The position numbers and the translations under genes were made by a program. Positions 49,142 through 57,680 of a stretch of 64,000 nt of DNA are shown one piece after another. The notes under the pieces were generated by a model that did not search any database, was not told where the DNA came from, and was given only the letters and a program-made list of their open reading frames with translations. The number at the start of each line of letters is the position of its first letter. Position 1 is the first letter of the stretch. Origin of the DNA: Paludibaculum fermentans_A (GTDB lineage Bacteria > Acidobacteriota > Terriglobia > Bryobacterales > Bryobacteraceae); NCBI RefSeq assembly GCF_051172195.1, contig NZ_JBPJAQ010000001.1:1-64000 (forward strand), read 5' to 3'.

Positions 49142-49873
49142 CTACTCCCATGCGTCGATCACCACTTGAGCTGTCTCCGCTCCGAGTTGATCAATCAGAG
49201 TCCGCTGAAAACTCCTAATCATCGCCATCGGACCACTGAGGTAGTAGACGGTTCCGTCCGTCCCACCTGTCTCACGAACAATCTGATCCACACTCAAGCG
49301 CCCGCCCCGCAAGTCTCCGAAGGCTCCATGTTCGGCCCATAGCTCCGTCCGGAACCCTGGCAGTTCGGATGCGCAGCGCCGAGCCAGGGCCTGATAGATC
49401 AGGAGGCCGGGTGTGCGGGCACCGTAGTACAGAGTCACCTGTTTCAGAGGCAACGCGCGAACGTGCAGCGCGTCGTCCATAAAGGCGCAGAAGGGGGTGA
49501 TCCCTGTACCGCCTGCGATCAGCACAGCCCGCTCGCAGCCGTTGCGGCCTTCAATGCTGAATTCGCCATAGGGGCCTTTGCCCCAGACACTTCGGCCAAC
49601 CCGGACCTCGCCCAGGATTCGCCGCGTGTAGCGCCCTTGGCGGCTGATGGTCAACTCGAGCGTCCGGCGGTCGGCGACTGCGTTGGCCACTGAGAACACC
49701 CGGCTCTCCGGCCAGTAGCCGGAAGGGTCGTATTCATCCAGGGTGAGATGGATAAACTGACCCGGCGTGAAGCGCGGCAGGCGCTTCTCGGAGATGAGCC
49801 GAAAGCTCGCCACATCAGCATCGTGCTGTTCGACACGGTCCACCACCGCTTTGAAGTGCACTGGTTGTGCCAT
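49142..49873 (-). CDS. Ferredoxin-reductase-like flavoprotein, CDP-6-deoxy-glucoseen reductase component
   Basis: This 243-residue FNR-type protein has an FAD-binding motif in ESRVFSVAN and an NAD(P)-binding segment at LIAGGTGITPFCAFMD. Its place between ddhC and ddhB suggests it passes electrons to DdhC, as RfbI/AscD (E3) does. Unlike those enzymes it has no plant-type [2Fe-2S] domain; none of its cysteines form such a motif. A separate ferredoxin may be needed. Confidence 0.82.
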   Translation of the reverse strand: MAQPVHFKAVVDRVEQHDADVASFRLISEKRLPRFTPGQFIHLTLDEYDPSGYWPESRVFSVANAVADRRTLELTISRQGRYTRRILGEVRVGRSVWGKGPYGEFSIEGRNGCERAVLIAGGTGITPFCAFMDDALHVRALPLKQVTLYYGARTPGLLIYQALARRCASELPGFRTELWAEHGAFGDLRGGRLSVDQIVRETGGTDGTVYYLSGPMAMIRSFQRTLIDQLGAETAQVVIDAWE

Positions 49874-49881
49874 CGCAATGC

Positions 49882-51216
49882 CTACCCTGCTACCCTCTGC
49901 AACACGTCTACGACATGAGCGATCTTGGCAGGCGTCAAGCCGGGGTAGACGCCGAGGAAGAAGGTGTTGCCGGTGATGACATCCGTATTGGCCAGCGAGC
50001 CAGCCACACGGTGCTGGATTGCTTCATAGGCCGGATGACGCAGCAGGTTTCCGCAGAAGAGACTGCGCGTTTCGATCCGTTCTCCTTCGAGAGCCGCCAC
50101 CACCGTACTGCGGTTCAGGCCGCTACCGGGCCTCACGGTGATGACGTAGCCGAACCAGGAAGGGTCAGCGCCTTCGGGGCAAGTATGCAGGATCAGATTC
50201 TCTTGCAGATTTGCCAGGCCAGACGCGAACAGTGCATGGTTCGCTTTTCTTTGCTCGATGAAGCGCGGCAGCTTCCGCAATTGCGCCGTGCCGACGGCGG
50301 CCTGCATATCGGTGATCTTCAGGTTGTAGCCGATATGGCTGTACACATACTTGTGGTCGTAGCCGAATGGCAGGCTTCCAAATTGCTGGCTGAAGCGCTT
50401 GCCGCAGGTATTGTTCTCCCCGCCCGAGCAGTAACAGTCCCGGCCCCAGTCGCGGAAGCTTCTCGCAATGCGCGCGAGTCCGTCATCGTTTGTCGCAACC
50501 GCGCCGCCTTCGCCCATAGTGATGTGGTGGGCAGGATAGAAGCTAAAAGTAGCCAGGTCGCCGAAGGTGCCCGTCAGTTGGCCATCGTAGCGGCTACCCA
50601 GCGCGTCGCAATTGTCCTCCACCAACCATAGTCCGCGGTGCTCGCATAGGTCCTTCAGGGCTCTCAGCTCAAACGGAACGCCCATGGTGTGGGCTAACAT
50701 CACGGCCCTTGTGCGGGGCCCAATGGCGGCCTCGATCTTCTCCAGCGAGGGAACATAGGTGCCTAGTTCTACATCCACGAAAACCGGTACGGCCTGGTTC
50801 TGGATGATAGGATTCACGGTTGTTGGAAAGCCGGCCGCTACCGTGATGACCTCGTCGCCGGGAACAATCCGGCGATCCTTGAGGGCTGGGCTGGTCAGGG
50901 TTGAGAAGGCCACGAGATTCGCAGAGGAGCCGGAGTTTACAGTCAGAACATTCTCAACACCCAAGAACTCCGCCAATCCGCTCTCAAACGATTCAGTGAA
51001 GCGGCCCGCCGTCAACCAGAAATCGAGTGAGGAATCGACCAGGGTGCGCAATTCATCCGCGTCGAAAACGCGGCCTGCGTAGTGAACAGTCGAGCTTCCG
51101 GGGGCAAAACCCGGCTTTGCCGATTCGCTCGCCTCGTGGTATTCGCTAACGAGTTCCAGAATCTGCCGGCGGATGCCCGCCTTGTCACGTGCTTGTACGT
51201 TCACCAGATTTTCCAA
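49882..51216 (-). CDS. ddhC: CDP-4-keto-6-deoxyglucose 3-dehydrase (E1)
   Basis: This PMP-dependent [2Fe-2S] enzyme of 444 residues removes the C3 hydroxyl to give a 3,6-dideoxy sugar. It has the aminotransferase fold motif VEDNCDALGS (D201) and SFYPAHHITMGEGG, with His230 in place of the usual PLP-binding lysine, the hallmark of this dehydrase. Iron-sulfur cysteines are in CYCSGGENNTCG (C261, C263, C271). It overlaps ddhA by 16 bases. This marks the pathway firmly. Confidence 0.97.
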   Translation of the reverse strand: MENLVNVQARDKAGIRRQILELVSEYHEASESAKPGFAPGSSTVHYAGRVFDADELRTLVDSSLDFWLTAGRFTESFESGLAEFLGVENVLTVNSGSSANLVAFSTLTSPALKDRRIVPGDEVITVAAGFPTTVNPIIQNQAVPVFVDVELGTYVPSLEKIEAAIGPRTRAVMLAHTMGVPFELRALKDLCEHRGLWLVEDNCDALGSRYDGQLTGTFGDLATFSFYPAHHITMGEGGAVATNDDGLARIARSFRDWGRDCYCSGGENNTCGKRFSQQFGSLPFGYDHKYVYSHIGYNLKITDMQAAVGTAQLRKLPRFIEQRKANHALFASGLANLQENLILHTCPEGADPSWFGYVITVRPGSGLNRSTVVAALEGERIETRSLFCGNLLRHPAYEAIQHRVAGSLANTDVITGNTFFLGVYPGLTPAKIAHVVDVLQRVAG

Positions 51217-51971
51217 GGTGCCTCACCTCTCTGCCACAGCTCTTCCAGCAGTGTTTTGTCTCGCAAAGTATCCATGGGTTGCCAGAATCCGTGATGGTCG
51301 AAGGCCATGAGCTGCCGCCTCGCCGCTAATTCGGCTAGCGGCTGAGCCTCCCAACTGATACGGTCGCCCTCAATCAGATCTATGCATTTCGGCGACAGCA
51401 CAAAGAACCCGCCATTGATCACGCCGCCATCACCTGGCGGCTTCTCCAGGAAGCCGTCCACGCCATTCCCATTCAGCTTCAGTGCGCCATACCGGCCCGG
51501 CGGCCGCACTGCGGTGACCGTCGCCCACTTACCGTGCTGCCGGTGAAACTCAATTTCGGCATGGATGTCCACATCCGCCACCCCATCGCCATAGGTAAAG
51601 CAAAACGACTCTTCGTCTTTGACGTAGTCGCGGACCCGTTTCAGCCGGCCGCCCGTGAGGGTTTCATCGCCTGTGTCGACCAGCGTGACTTTCCAGGGCT
51701 CTGCTGAGCGGCGGTGTACCTGCATACTGTTGTGCGCCATATCGAAGGTGACATCCGACATGTGCAGGAAGTAGTTTGCGAAGTACTCCTTGATGAGGTA
51801 GCCCTTGTATCCACAGCACACGACGAAATCGTGAATGCCGTGCGCCGAATAGATCTTGAGGATGTGCCACAAAATAGGCCGTCCTCCAATTTCCACCATG
51901 GGCTTCGGCCTCAGGTGCGTCTCCTCTGAGATTCGTGTGCCCAATCCTCCCGCCAATATGATCGCCTTCAT
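51201..51971 (-). CDS. ddhA: Glucose-1-phosphate cytidylyltransferase
   Basis: This 256-residue enzyme makes CDP-glucose. It has the nucleotidyltransferase motif AIILAGGLGTRISEETHLRP (3-22), KPMVEIGG, FTYGDGVADVD and INGGFFV, matching RfbF/DdhA. It is the first gene of the CDP-3,6-dideoxyhexose set and overlaps ddhC, suggesting coupled expression. Confidence 0.97.
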   Translation of the reverse strand: MKAIILAGGLGTRISEETHLRPKPMVEIGGRPILWHILKIYSAHGIHDFVVCCGYKGYLIKEYFANYFLHMSDVTFDMAHNSMQVHRRSAEPWKVTLVDTGDETLTGGRLKRVRDYVKDEESFCFTYGDGVADVDIHAEIEFHRQHGKWATVTAVRPPGRYGALKLNGNGVDGFLEKPPGDGGVINGGFFVLSPKCIDLIEGDRISWEAQPLAELAARRQLMAFDHHGFWQPMDTLRDKTLLEELWQRGEAPWKIW

Positions 51972-52067
51972 TGATTCGAAACGCCCTCGCTCAATCCCTA
52001 AACCTTCGCGTGAATATGCCTACTGACTTGATGCCTAGGGAGCTTGCGCCCCGGTTGCGTGCGCCAT

Positions 52068-52823
52068 TCAGCTGCCTGCTGGCTTCGCCAGGATCTCGTC
52101 CGTCTGTTCGATGCTTCTTGAATCCAACGGCTCAAGCTGGTAACCCCAGGTGCGCAGCAGACCGCAGCATCGTCTGTGCACTGCGGCCCCATGTGTCGCC
52201 AGGAACAGGACCGGTTTCGCCCGCAGGATCAATGCCCTTGCTCCCTCCAGAAAGTCCGCTTCGGCACCTTCGATGTCGCACTTGATCAAGTTCGGAGGGG
52301 GAATTCGCCCGGCCGACGAAAGATCATCCAGCGAAACGACTTCGACCCTGATGGCGGTGCCCTCGTCACCTCCCAGATGCCCTGTCATCGGGTTCTCGCC
52401 CAATTGGAATTGCGCGCTGCCTGCAACAGCACCGGCTGCGTTCTCCCACACCTTGACATTCGAGATGCCATTCAATCGCAGGTGCCTGCGTAGCAGACCC
52501 AGATTGCGCGGCAACGGTTCGAACGCATCCACCCGCCCGGCTGGTCCAACCAGACGCGACGACAGCAGCGTGTAGAATCCAACATTGGCGCCGAGGTCGA
52601 GCACCTTCATACCGGGGCGGAGCATGTCGGCAAACCTCCTCTGCTTTTCAGCCTCATAGGAACCCAACCAACATCCGTGCGTAGCAGCGCCGGCCACCCA
52701 CCTCATCCCCCTCAGCGGCCCTTGAAGTACCCTCACCGTCGCGTTGTCCGGCACCAGTTCCAATGGAGCTCGCAACGCCCTGCCCCATCGGCTTCCGTTC
52801 AACCAGGCTGAGAAGTTCAGCAT
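52068..52823 (-). CDS. FkbM family methyltransferase (second copy)
   Basis: This 251-residue protein has VLDLGANVGFYTL (SAM motif I), RVDAFEPLPRNLGLL and LIKCDIEGAEADFLEGA, the FkbM signature. The start is taken as ATG 52823; a frame extending to 52991 has no coding character. A 96-base gap without a gene separates it from ddhA. It probably methylates the polysaccharide. Confidence 0.85.
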   Translation of the reverse strand: MLNFSAWLNGSRWGRALRAPLELVPDNATVRVLQGPLRGMRWVAGAATHGCWLGSYEAEKQRRFADMLRPGMKVLDLGANVGFYTLLSSRLVGPAGRVDAFEPLPRNLGLLRRHLRLNGISNVKVWENAAGAVAGSAQFQLGENPMTGHLGGDEGTAIRVEVVSLDDLSSAGRIPPPNLIKCDIEGAEADFLEGARALILRAKPVLFLATHGAAVHRRCCGLLRTWGYQLEPLDSRSIEQTDEILAKPAGS

Positions 52824-53187
52824 CGAAAGATCCCAGTAAGACGGCTCCTCAACAGAGCCACAAGCCAGCGAGCACCTCTTGGTGGAATTCGATGACGCTC
52901 TAGTTGGCGGACGGTTCGATGCATCCTGGCTACTATCGCGTGCGCTTAAGGCTGAACGGGTAACCGCGCCGGCCTGACAAGGTGCTCGCACCTGGACGAA
53001 CGAGGAATTGGCGGAGGATAATCATAGCCCCCAGTGGTGGTACACCATCCCGGCGCGGAAGAAGCGGTCGATCGGGGACCGGATCTACAGCTCAGTTGCC
53101 GGCGAGCCGTCGTGCCTTGAACCGTACGCTTGGACTTCGGCGCCAGGCCATGATCGAGACAGCACGTTCAAGGCGATTTGTGGCGCG
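52824..53187. other. 364-base gap inside the polysaccharide cluster
   Basis: No supported gene on either strand. A short minus-strand frame (near 53090-53150) encodes about 19 Arg-rich residues and stops. The opposite-strand frame starting at 53008 is a shadow of wzc. It may hold a secondary promoter or a decayed gene. Confidence 0.5.
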
Positions 53188-55746
53188 CTATGCGCTTTCG
53201 CCCTCTGTGGTTGGCCCGTAGTAACGTTTGTAGTACTTGCCGTAATTGCCATCGTAGTAGCCGTAGTAGCCGCCTGGCGACTGCTTTGGATTCCAGTCAT
53301 TCAGCACTGTGCCTACAACATGGGTGCCGTCATCGCGCAGCCTGCCGCGAGCCGCCATTGCGGCATCCCGCGTAGTTCGGTTGGCGCGGACTACCAACAC
53401 GACTCCACTAGCCAGACGCCCGATTACGCGAGCATCTGGAATCTGGAGCATTGGCGGAGTGTCGATAAAGATCATGTCGAACTCATCCTGCAGATGCCGC
53501 AGAAGCTCGGGCAGTTGCTGAGAGTAGAGCAGGTTCGTCGCGCCCGCAACGCCGGGCCCACTGGGCAGCACATACAGACCATCGACCTTCGTCTCCACCA
53601 CCATCCCGCTGAGCATGGTCGCGAGATCACTGGTCATCATGACGGATCTGTTACCACCGCCTCCATTCCCGGGCGTGTCGCCATTTCTCACTTCCGTCGC
53701 GATCTCACCATGCGACTGGCCGGTGCGCGGCGCGGCAGGTGCACCGTTCGTCCTGCCGTTCTCGCGTGAATCTCCGGCCCGGTATGGCCGACCGTAGCGC
53801 GAAGCGGAGCCGTTCTCGTTGTTCCCTCGAAGGATCGTGGTCAGACCTCTCTCGTTCCCCAATCCAAAGATCGAATGGACTCTCGGCTTCCGGGTATCCG
53901 CATCGATCAGCAGAACTCGCTGCCCAGTCTCGGCGAGGGCAATGGCCAGATTGGTGACCACGGTAGTCTTCCCCTCACCAGGCGAAGGACTGGTCACCAC
54001 CAGCAGCTTCGGCCGCCGACCTTCCTGTCCCGTAAAGAGAATACTGGTGAGCGTCGCTCGAAAGCTCTCAGCCAGCAGACTGGGCTTTCGTTGGTAGGTG
54101 ACAAGTTCCAGCCGCTGTTCCTCTTCCACGCCCAGCTCGTCGGAACTGCCGTCCTTCTTATCGCCGCGGCCGAAGTACTTCATCCGTTTGCCGGACATCG
54201 ACGATTCGGCCGGGATCATGCCGAGTTCGGGCACGTTGAGGTAATAGGCGATGTCCGCGGGCTCAGTGAGTGTCCGATTGGCCCGGTCCGTCGTCACAAC
54301 GAAAGCTATGCCGAGACACAGGCCTCCAAGCAGTCCGAGCGCCGCGTTTGTTGCGAAGCTGGGCTTGTAGGGGCGAGTGGGTATCTTGGCAGGATCCACC
54401 ACTCTCACATTGCTCGCTTTGAGGGCGCTCGAGATGGCGCTCTCTTTGACTCTCTGCAGCATCGAGTCGTAGAGCTGTCGGTTCGTGTCCGCTTCGCGCT
54501 TCAGGATGTTGTAAGTGATCGCCTTGTCGCCCTGATCGGTCACCAAACCAGCCTGTTGCCGGTAGTCAGCCTCCAGTAGTTTCTCCCGGCGCAGCGCTTC
54601 GTCGTACTCATTCTTGATTCGCTTCAGGATGTCGCCACGCTGCCGCTCCAGTCTCCGGGTAACGGTAGTCACCTGGGCCTCCACGCGCTTCACCTTCGGA
54701 TTGTCAGCGGTGAACGTCTCCTCAAACTCGGCCTTCTGCCGCCGCAGATCGGTTAGCTTCGTTTCGTAATCCTGAAGAGTTTTGTCATCGAGTACATCCG
54801 GCAGGGTATCTGACGGCGCCGTGGTCGCCATCTCCCAGCGGCTTTGCTTCTGGACCCGATCCGTCTGCGCTTTCGTAAGCGCTTCCTGCACCTGCTTCAG
54901 TTTGTCCGTCGTGACATTCGTCTTCTCGTCGGTGAACAGCAGGCCGTTGCGGCGCGCATACTCCTGCAGGGCGTCCTCGCTGCGTTCCAGCTTGACGCGC
55001 ATCTCATCGATCTGTTTGGACAGGAACTCGCCGGTCCGCTGCGACATCTTCCAGCGGGCATCCATGTTCTGCTCGATATACTCCTGAGTCAGGCGATTCG
55101 CGAAATCGGTCGCCAGCTTGGCGTCCGTCGAATCAACCAGGATCTCAACAATTCTCGTCTGCCCACTTGCGCGCACCTTCATGTCTCGCTGCGCCATTCT
55201 CAGTGCCGCGGTTTGCGCGTCGGCCCCAGTTGGTTCCGGCAGGTTCAGCGCCCGGCGCCAAGCAGAGATCCGACTCTTCCCACGGCCTAACTCGGACACA
55301 TCCTTCGCCTTGAGCGAGGCCACGACCCGATCCAGAAGGCTTTCGCTTTGCAGGATCTTGATCTGAGTTTGAATGTCCGTCATCAGGTTCGAAGTCCCGC
55401 CATCCGCCACCTGCTGGACGGTCTTCATGTTCATGAAGTCCTGGTTGAGCTCCAGAATCTCCAAAGTAGTTTTTGCCTGATAGACAGGAGTTTGGGGCAA
55501 GGTCACGAGCAAGGCCAGAAGCAAACCCAAGCCCGAGATCAGGATCAGCGTTCCTTTCCGCCGGCGCAGGATGCGCCAGTATTCGATCAGCCCTCCGTGG
55601 TCAGGCTCTTCCATCTCCGCGGGGTAGCCTGGATGTTGAAAAGAACGATCAGCTGGCGCGAAGCCAGAGGCGTCAATTACCTGTTGTCTCGCGGGAAGGT
55701 GCATGCCACCCCGTCCTGTCGTGAAGTCTCGGTTTTGATCTTCCAT
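53188..55746 (-). CDS. wzc: Wzc-type tyrosine autokinase and chain-length regulator
   Basis: This 852-residue inner-membrane protein has TM1 at about 66-83, a long periplasmic Wzz domain with coiled coil (about 240-400), a PxxP-type segment (PTRPYKPS) before TM2 at about 466-485, then a BY-kinase domain. The kinase has Walker A SPSPGEGKTT (586-595), Walker A' VLLIDADTRKP and Walker B MIFIDTPPM. A 65-residue Gly/Asn/Arg-rich insertion (about 640-705) interrupts the kinase. The tail GGYYGYYDGNYGKYYKRYY has nine tyrosines for autophosphorylation. It starts 3 bases after wza. Confidence 0.96.
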   Translation of the reverse strand: MEDQNRDFTTGRGGMHLPARQQVIDASGFAPADRSFQHPGYPAEMEEPDHGGLIEYWRILRRRKGTLILISGLGLLLALLVTLPQTPVYQAKTTLEILELNQDFMNMKTVQQVADGGTSNLMTDIQTQIKILQSESLLDRVVASLKAKDVSELGRGKSRISAWRRALNLPEPTGADAQTAALRMAQRDMKVRASGQTRIVEILVDSTDAKLATDFANRLTQEYIEQNMDARWKMSQRTGEFLSKQIDEMRVKLERSEDALQEYARRNGLLFTDEKTNVTTDKLKQVQEALTKAQTDRVQKQSRWEMATTAPSDTLPDVLDDKTLQDYETKLTDLRRQKAEFEETFTADNPKVKRVEAQVTTVTRRLERQRGDILKRIKNEYDEALRREKLLEADYRQQAGLVTDQGDKAITYNILKREADTNRQLYDSMLQRVKESAISSALKASNVRVVDPAKIPTRPYKPSFATNAALGLLGGLCLGIAFVVTTDRANRTLTEPADIAYYLNVPELGMIPAESSMSGKRMKYFGRGDKKDGSSDELGVEEEQRLELVTYQRKPSLLAESFRATLTSILFTGQEGRRPKLLVVTSPSPGEGKTTVVTNLAIALAETGQRVLLIDADTRKPRVHSIFGLGNERGLTTILRGNNENGSASRYGRPYRAGDSRENGRTNGAPAAPRTGQSHGEIATEVRNGDTPGNGGGGNRSVMMTSDLATMLSGMVVETKVDGLYVLPSGPGVAGATNLLYSQQLPELLRHLQDEFDMIFIDTPPMLQIPDARVIGRLASGVVLVVRANRTTRDAAMAARGRLRDDGTHVVGTVLNDWNPKQSPGGYYGYYDGNYGKYYKRYYGPTTEGESA

Positions 55747-55749
55747 CTT

Positions 55750-56685
55750 TTACCGCCGGTAGATCGCCAGTCCTGTGCCGATACCGATTGCAGCCTCAGC
55801 TGAACGTGCCATCACCTTTCGGGTACCGCTGATCGGCACGAACAGGATGTCGTCCTGCTCCATCAGCACGTCTTTCTCTTTCCCCTGCAGGATTTTGCCG
55901 AGATCCAGTGCGATTTCCAACCGCTGGTCAGGATTGTCTGTTTTTCGCAGGATCTTTGCCCCGCCCCGTTTTGCGAAGCTGTCGCAGCCCTCCGCCATGG
56001 AGAGCGCTTCAAGCACGGTGGTCTTTTCTTTTTCACCTAATACAAATCCCCCGCTTTTTTTCACCGCACCCATGACATAGACCATTTGTCCCTTGGGTAC
56101 TGTCACAACATCCTGAGGCTTTACTGGAATATTCTTCTCCGGCGAGCGCGCTTCCATGATCTCCTTCACGCCGACCTCGGCCACCCAGTACTGGCCGGTT
56201 TCATCAAGCTTCGCGCCCGGCAGTGGGATGGGGCCCCACTCCTTCCTCCGCGCTATCCTGACGGAGTAGCCTGCCTCCGGTTGCAGCCCCCCCGCCAGAC
56301 TCAACACCTCCAGAAGGCTCTTCTGCCCTTGCAACTGATGGACGCCCGGGTTGCGGACGGATCCAAGTACGCTCACTGGCTGGCTGCGCATCTCGTGCAG
56401 AGTAACCGAGACATCAGGCTGCTTAATGTAAGCTTTCAAACGGTGCGATATCGCCTCTTCCAGTTGCTCAACGGTCATGCCCTTGGCCTGGATACGACCT
56501 ACCATTGGGAGGTTGATGTTGCCGCGCATGTCGATTTGAAATGCTTCCTTCGACATTTCTTCCATATCCAGTACGCGGACGAGGATCTGATCGCCTGCGC
56601 CCAGCACATAGGTCGATCGCTCGTCCATCTCCTGCTGGGCAGACAGGAGAATGGCTGAGAGCAGCAGCAGCAGTATTGCTTTCAT
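55750..56685 (-). CDS. wza: Wza-like polysaccharide export protein
   Basis: This 311-residue protein has a signal peptide (about 1-16, LLSAQQ, no lipobox cysteine). A Poly_export domain (YVLGAGDQILVRVLDM) and SLBB-type domains (PVSVLGSVRNPGVHQL, VYVMGAVKKSGGFVL) follow. It would form the outer-membrane translocon partner of Wzc. The C-terminal ALIYRR-like end is short, and no clear amphipathic helix as in E. coli Wza is seen. Its ATG shares a base with the preceding stop. Confidence 0.93.
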   Translation of the reverse strand: MKAILLLLLSAILLSAQQEMDERSTYVLGAGDQILVRVLDMEEMSKEAFQIDMRGNINLPMVGRIQAKGMTVEQLEEAISHRLKAYIKQPDVSVTLHEMRSQPVSVLGSVRNPGVHQLQGQKSLLEVLSLAGGLQPEAGYSVRIARRKEWGPIPLPGAKLDETGQYWVAEVGVKEIMEARSPEKNIPVKPQDVVTVPKGQMVYVMGAVKKSGGFVLGEKEKTTVLEALSMAEGCDSFAKRGGAKILRKTDNPDQRLEIALDLGKILQGKEKDVLMEQDDILFVPISGTRKVMARSAEAAIGIGTGLAIYRR

Positions 56686-56942
56686 CAGGTACCTTCCACC
56701 ATTTGCGCCAGCCGATCCAGCCGTGCCTGCAGACTCGTCACTTTCTGGTCGAGTTGTTCTATTCGCGACTCCATCGGCGCATGTCCGTTGTGCGGCATGT
56801 CTACCAGCCGGTGCATCGCCTCACGGGCCAGGTCGCTTATACTACGCGCCCCCGTGGCCTCACACACTTCACGCAGCCGCCGGAATTCATCGTCGGACAG
56901 CCGGATGCTCACCATCTTGCTTCGCTTGTTGAACAGGGTCAT
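56685..56942 (-). CDS. Small ribbon-helix-helix protein with coiled coil
   Basis: This 85-residue protein has an N-terminal MetJ/Arc/CopG-type ribbon-helix-helix unit (KMVSIRLSDDEFRRLREV followed by SISDLAREAMHRLV, about 9-47). A predicted coiled-coil tail (MESRIEQLDQKVTSLQARLD) follows. It would be a DNA-binding dimer. It starts immediately after the stop of the NusG-like gene and shares one base with the wza start, so all are one operon. It may autoregulate the cluster or modulate the antiterminator; no named family was recognised. Confidence 0.85.
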   Translation of the reverse strand: MTLFNKRSKMVSIRLSDDEFRRLREVCEATGARSISDLAREAMHRLVDMPHNGHAPMESRIEQLDQKVTSLQARLDRLAQMVEGT

Positions 56943-57446
56943 CTACGTCAGGGCCTCAACACTTTCCGGGTCTATTTCAACCTCCACACTCCTTTGCAAC
57001 ATGTGAACCGACACTCTCAGCCGGTATTGGTTCCGGATCTCTACCAGCCGCCCCTCCACTCCTTTCATCGGGCCGCTCCGGATCCTAACCGGAGCTCCTT
57101 CCTTCAAGTAGGGGCATGGCGACGCTGGCAGCTTGCTCCTGACCAATTGGCGTACCGCCTCGATTTCAGCTTCAGGGATCCGAGCAGGCGAACCATCGAA
57201 GGTAACGACGTGAACAACACCGGGCGCACTGAGAACGGGAACGAGCTGAGTGTCATCGAACCGACAGAAGACGTATCCTTCGAACAATGGAACATCCACC
57301 ACCTTCACGCGGTCGCTCCAGCGCCGCCGTACTTGGTAAAGGGGTAGGAATTCCTCCAGTCCGGTCGCGTTCAGGTATCTGGATACGACTTGCTCTTGAC
57401 GGGATCGGGTGCGAATGGCAAACCAGGAAGTAGGCACAATGGGCAT
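56943..57446 (-). CDS. NusG paralogue (UpxY/RfaH-like antiterminator)
   Basis: This 167-residue protein has an N-terminal NGN domain (SWFAIRTRSRQEQVVSRYL, then PLFEGYVFCRFDD) and a C-terminal KOW domain (EGAPVRIRSGPMKGVEGRLVE). It is the first gene of a polysaccharide cluster, which is typical of UpxY and LoaP/RfaH-type specialised NusG proteins. It probably lets RNA polymerase read through the roughly 31-kb operon. No classical ops element was found in the leader. Confidence 0.92.
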   Translation of the reverse strand: MPIVPTSWFAIRTRSRQEQVVSRYLNATGLEEFLPLYQVRRRWSDRVKVVDVPLFEGYVFCRFDDTQLVPVLSAPGVVHVVTFDGSPARIPEAEIEAVRQLVRSKLPASPCPYLKEGAPVRIRSGPMKGVEGRLVEIRNQYRLRVSVHMLQRSVEVEIDPESVEALT

Positions 57447-57618
57447 GCGGAAGATTCAGGCAGGCTTCGCCCCCCTCAGTCCCAATCTCAAATTGAGACA
57501 GGCTCGGAGCGCAATTGGGAACTCAACGGGGGTTCGGTATATCGCCGCTCTAGTCGTTGAGAGGTGATATCCACCGAAAGCTATAGAACGGTACTTGTTC
57601 TCTGATGCAAGAAACTTA
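57447..57618 (-). promoter_or_regulatory. Structured leader upstream of the antiterminator
   Basis: About 165 transcribed, untranslated bases. TCTCAA (57486-57491)/TTGAGA (57493-57498) forms a 13-base palindrome. CCCAAT (57481-57486)/ATTGGG (57514-57519) and a C-run/G-run pair (about 57471 and 57538) could form a long stem. This could be the loading site for the NusG-like protein or an attenuator. Confidence 0.45.
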
Positions 57619-57647
57619 ATAATGGACTAGTGTCAGGCGACTGTCAA
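57619..57647 (-). promoter_or_regulatory. Strong sigma-70-like promoter of the polysaccharide operon
   Basis: On the minus strand TTGACA (57642-57647) is a perfect -35 box. It is followed after 17 bases by CATTAT (57619-57624), a fair -10 box, directed at the antiterminator gene. Confidence 0.6.
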
Positions 57648-57680
57648 TCAAAAAATCGCCGTCAATTCGGTCAAACTTCC

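Noticed and set aside
53008..53769. 253-codon plus-strand open frame
   Set aside because: Antisense to the wzc kinase domain and its Tyr-rich tail, with no domain of its own.
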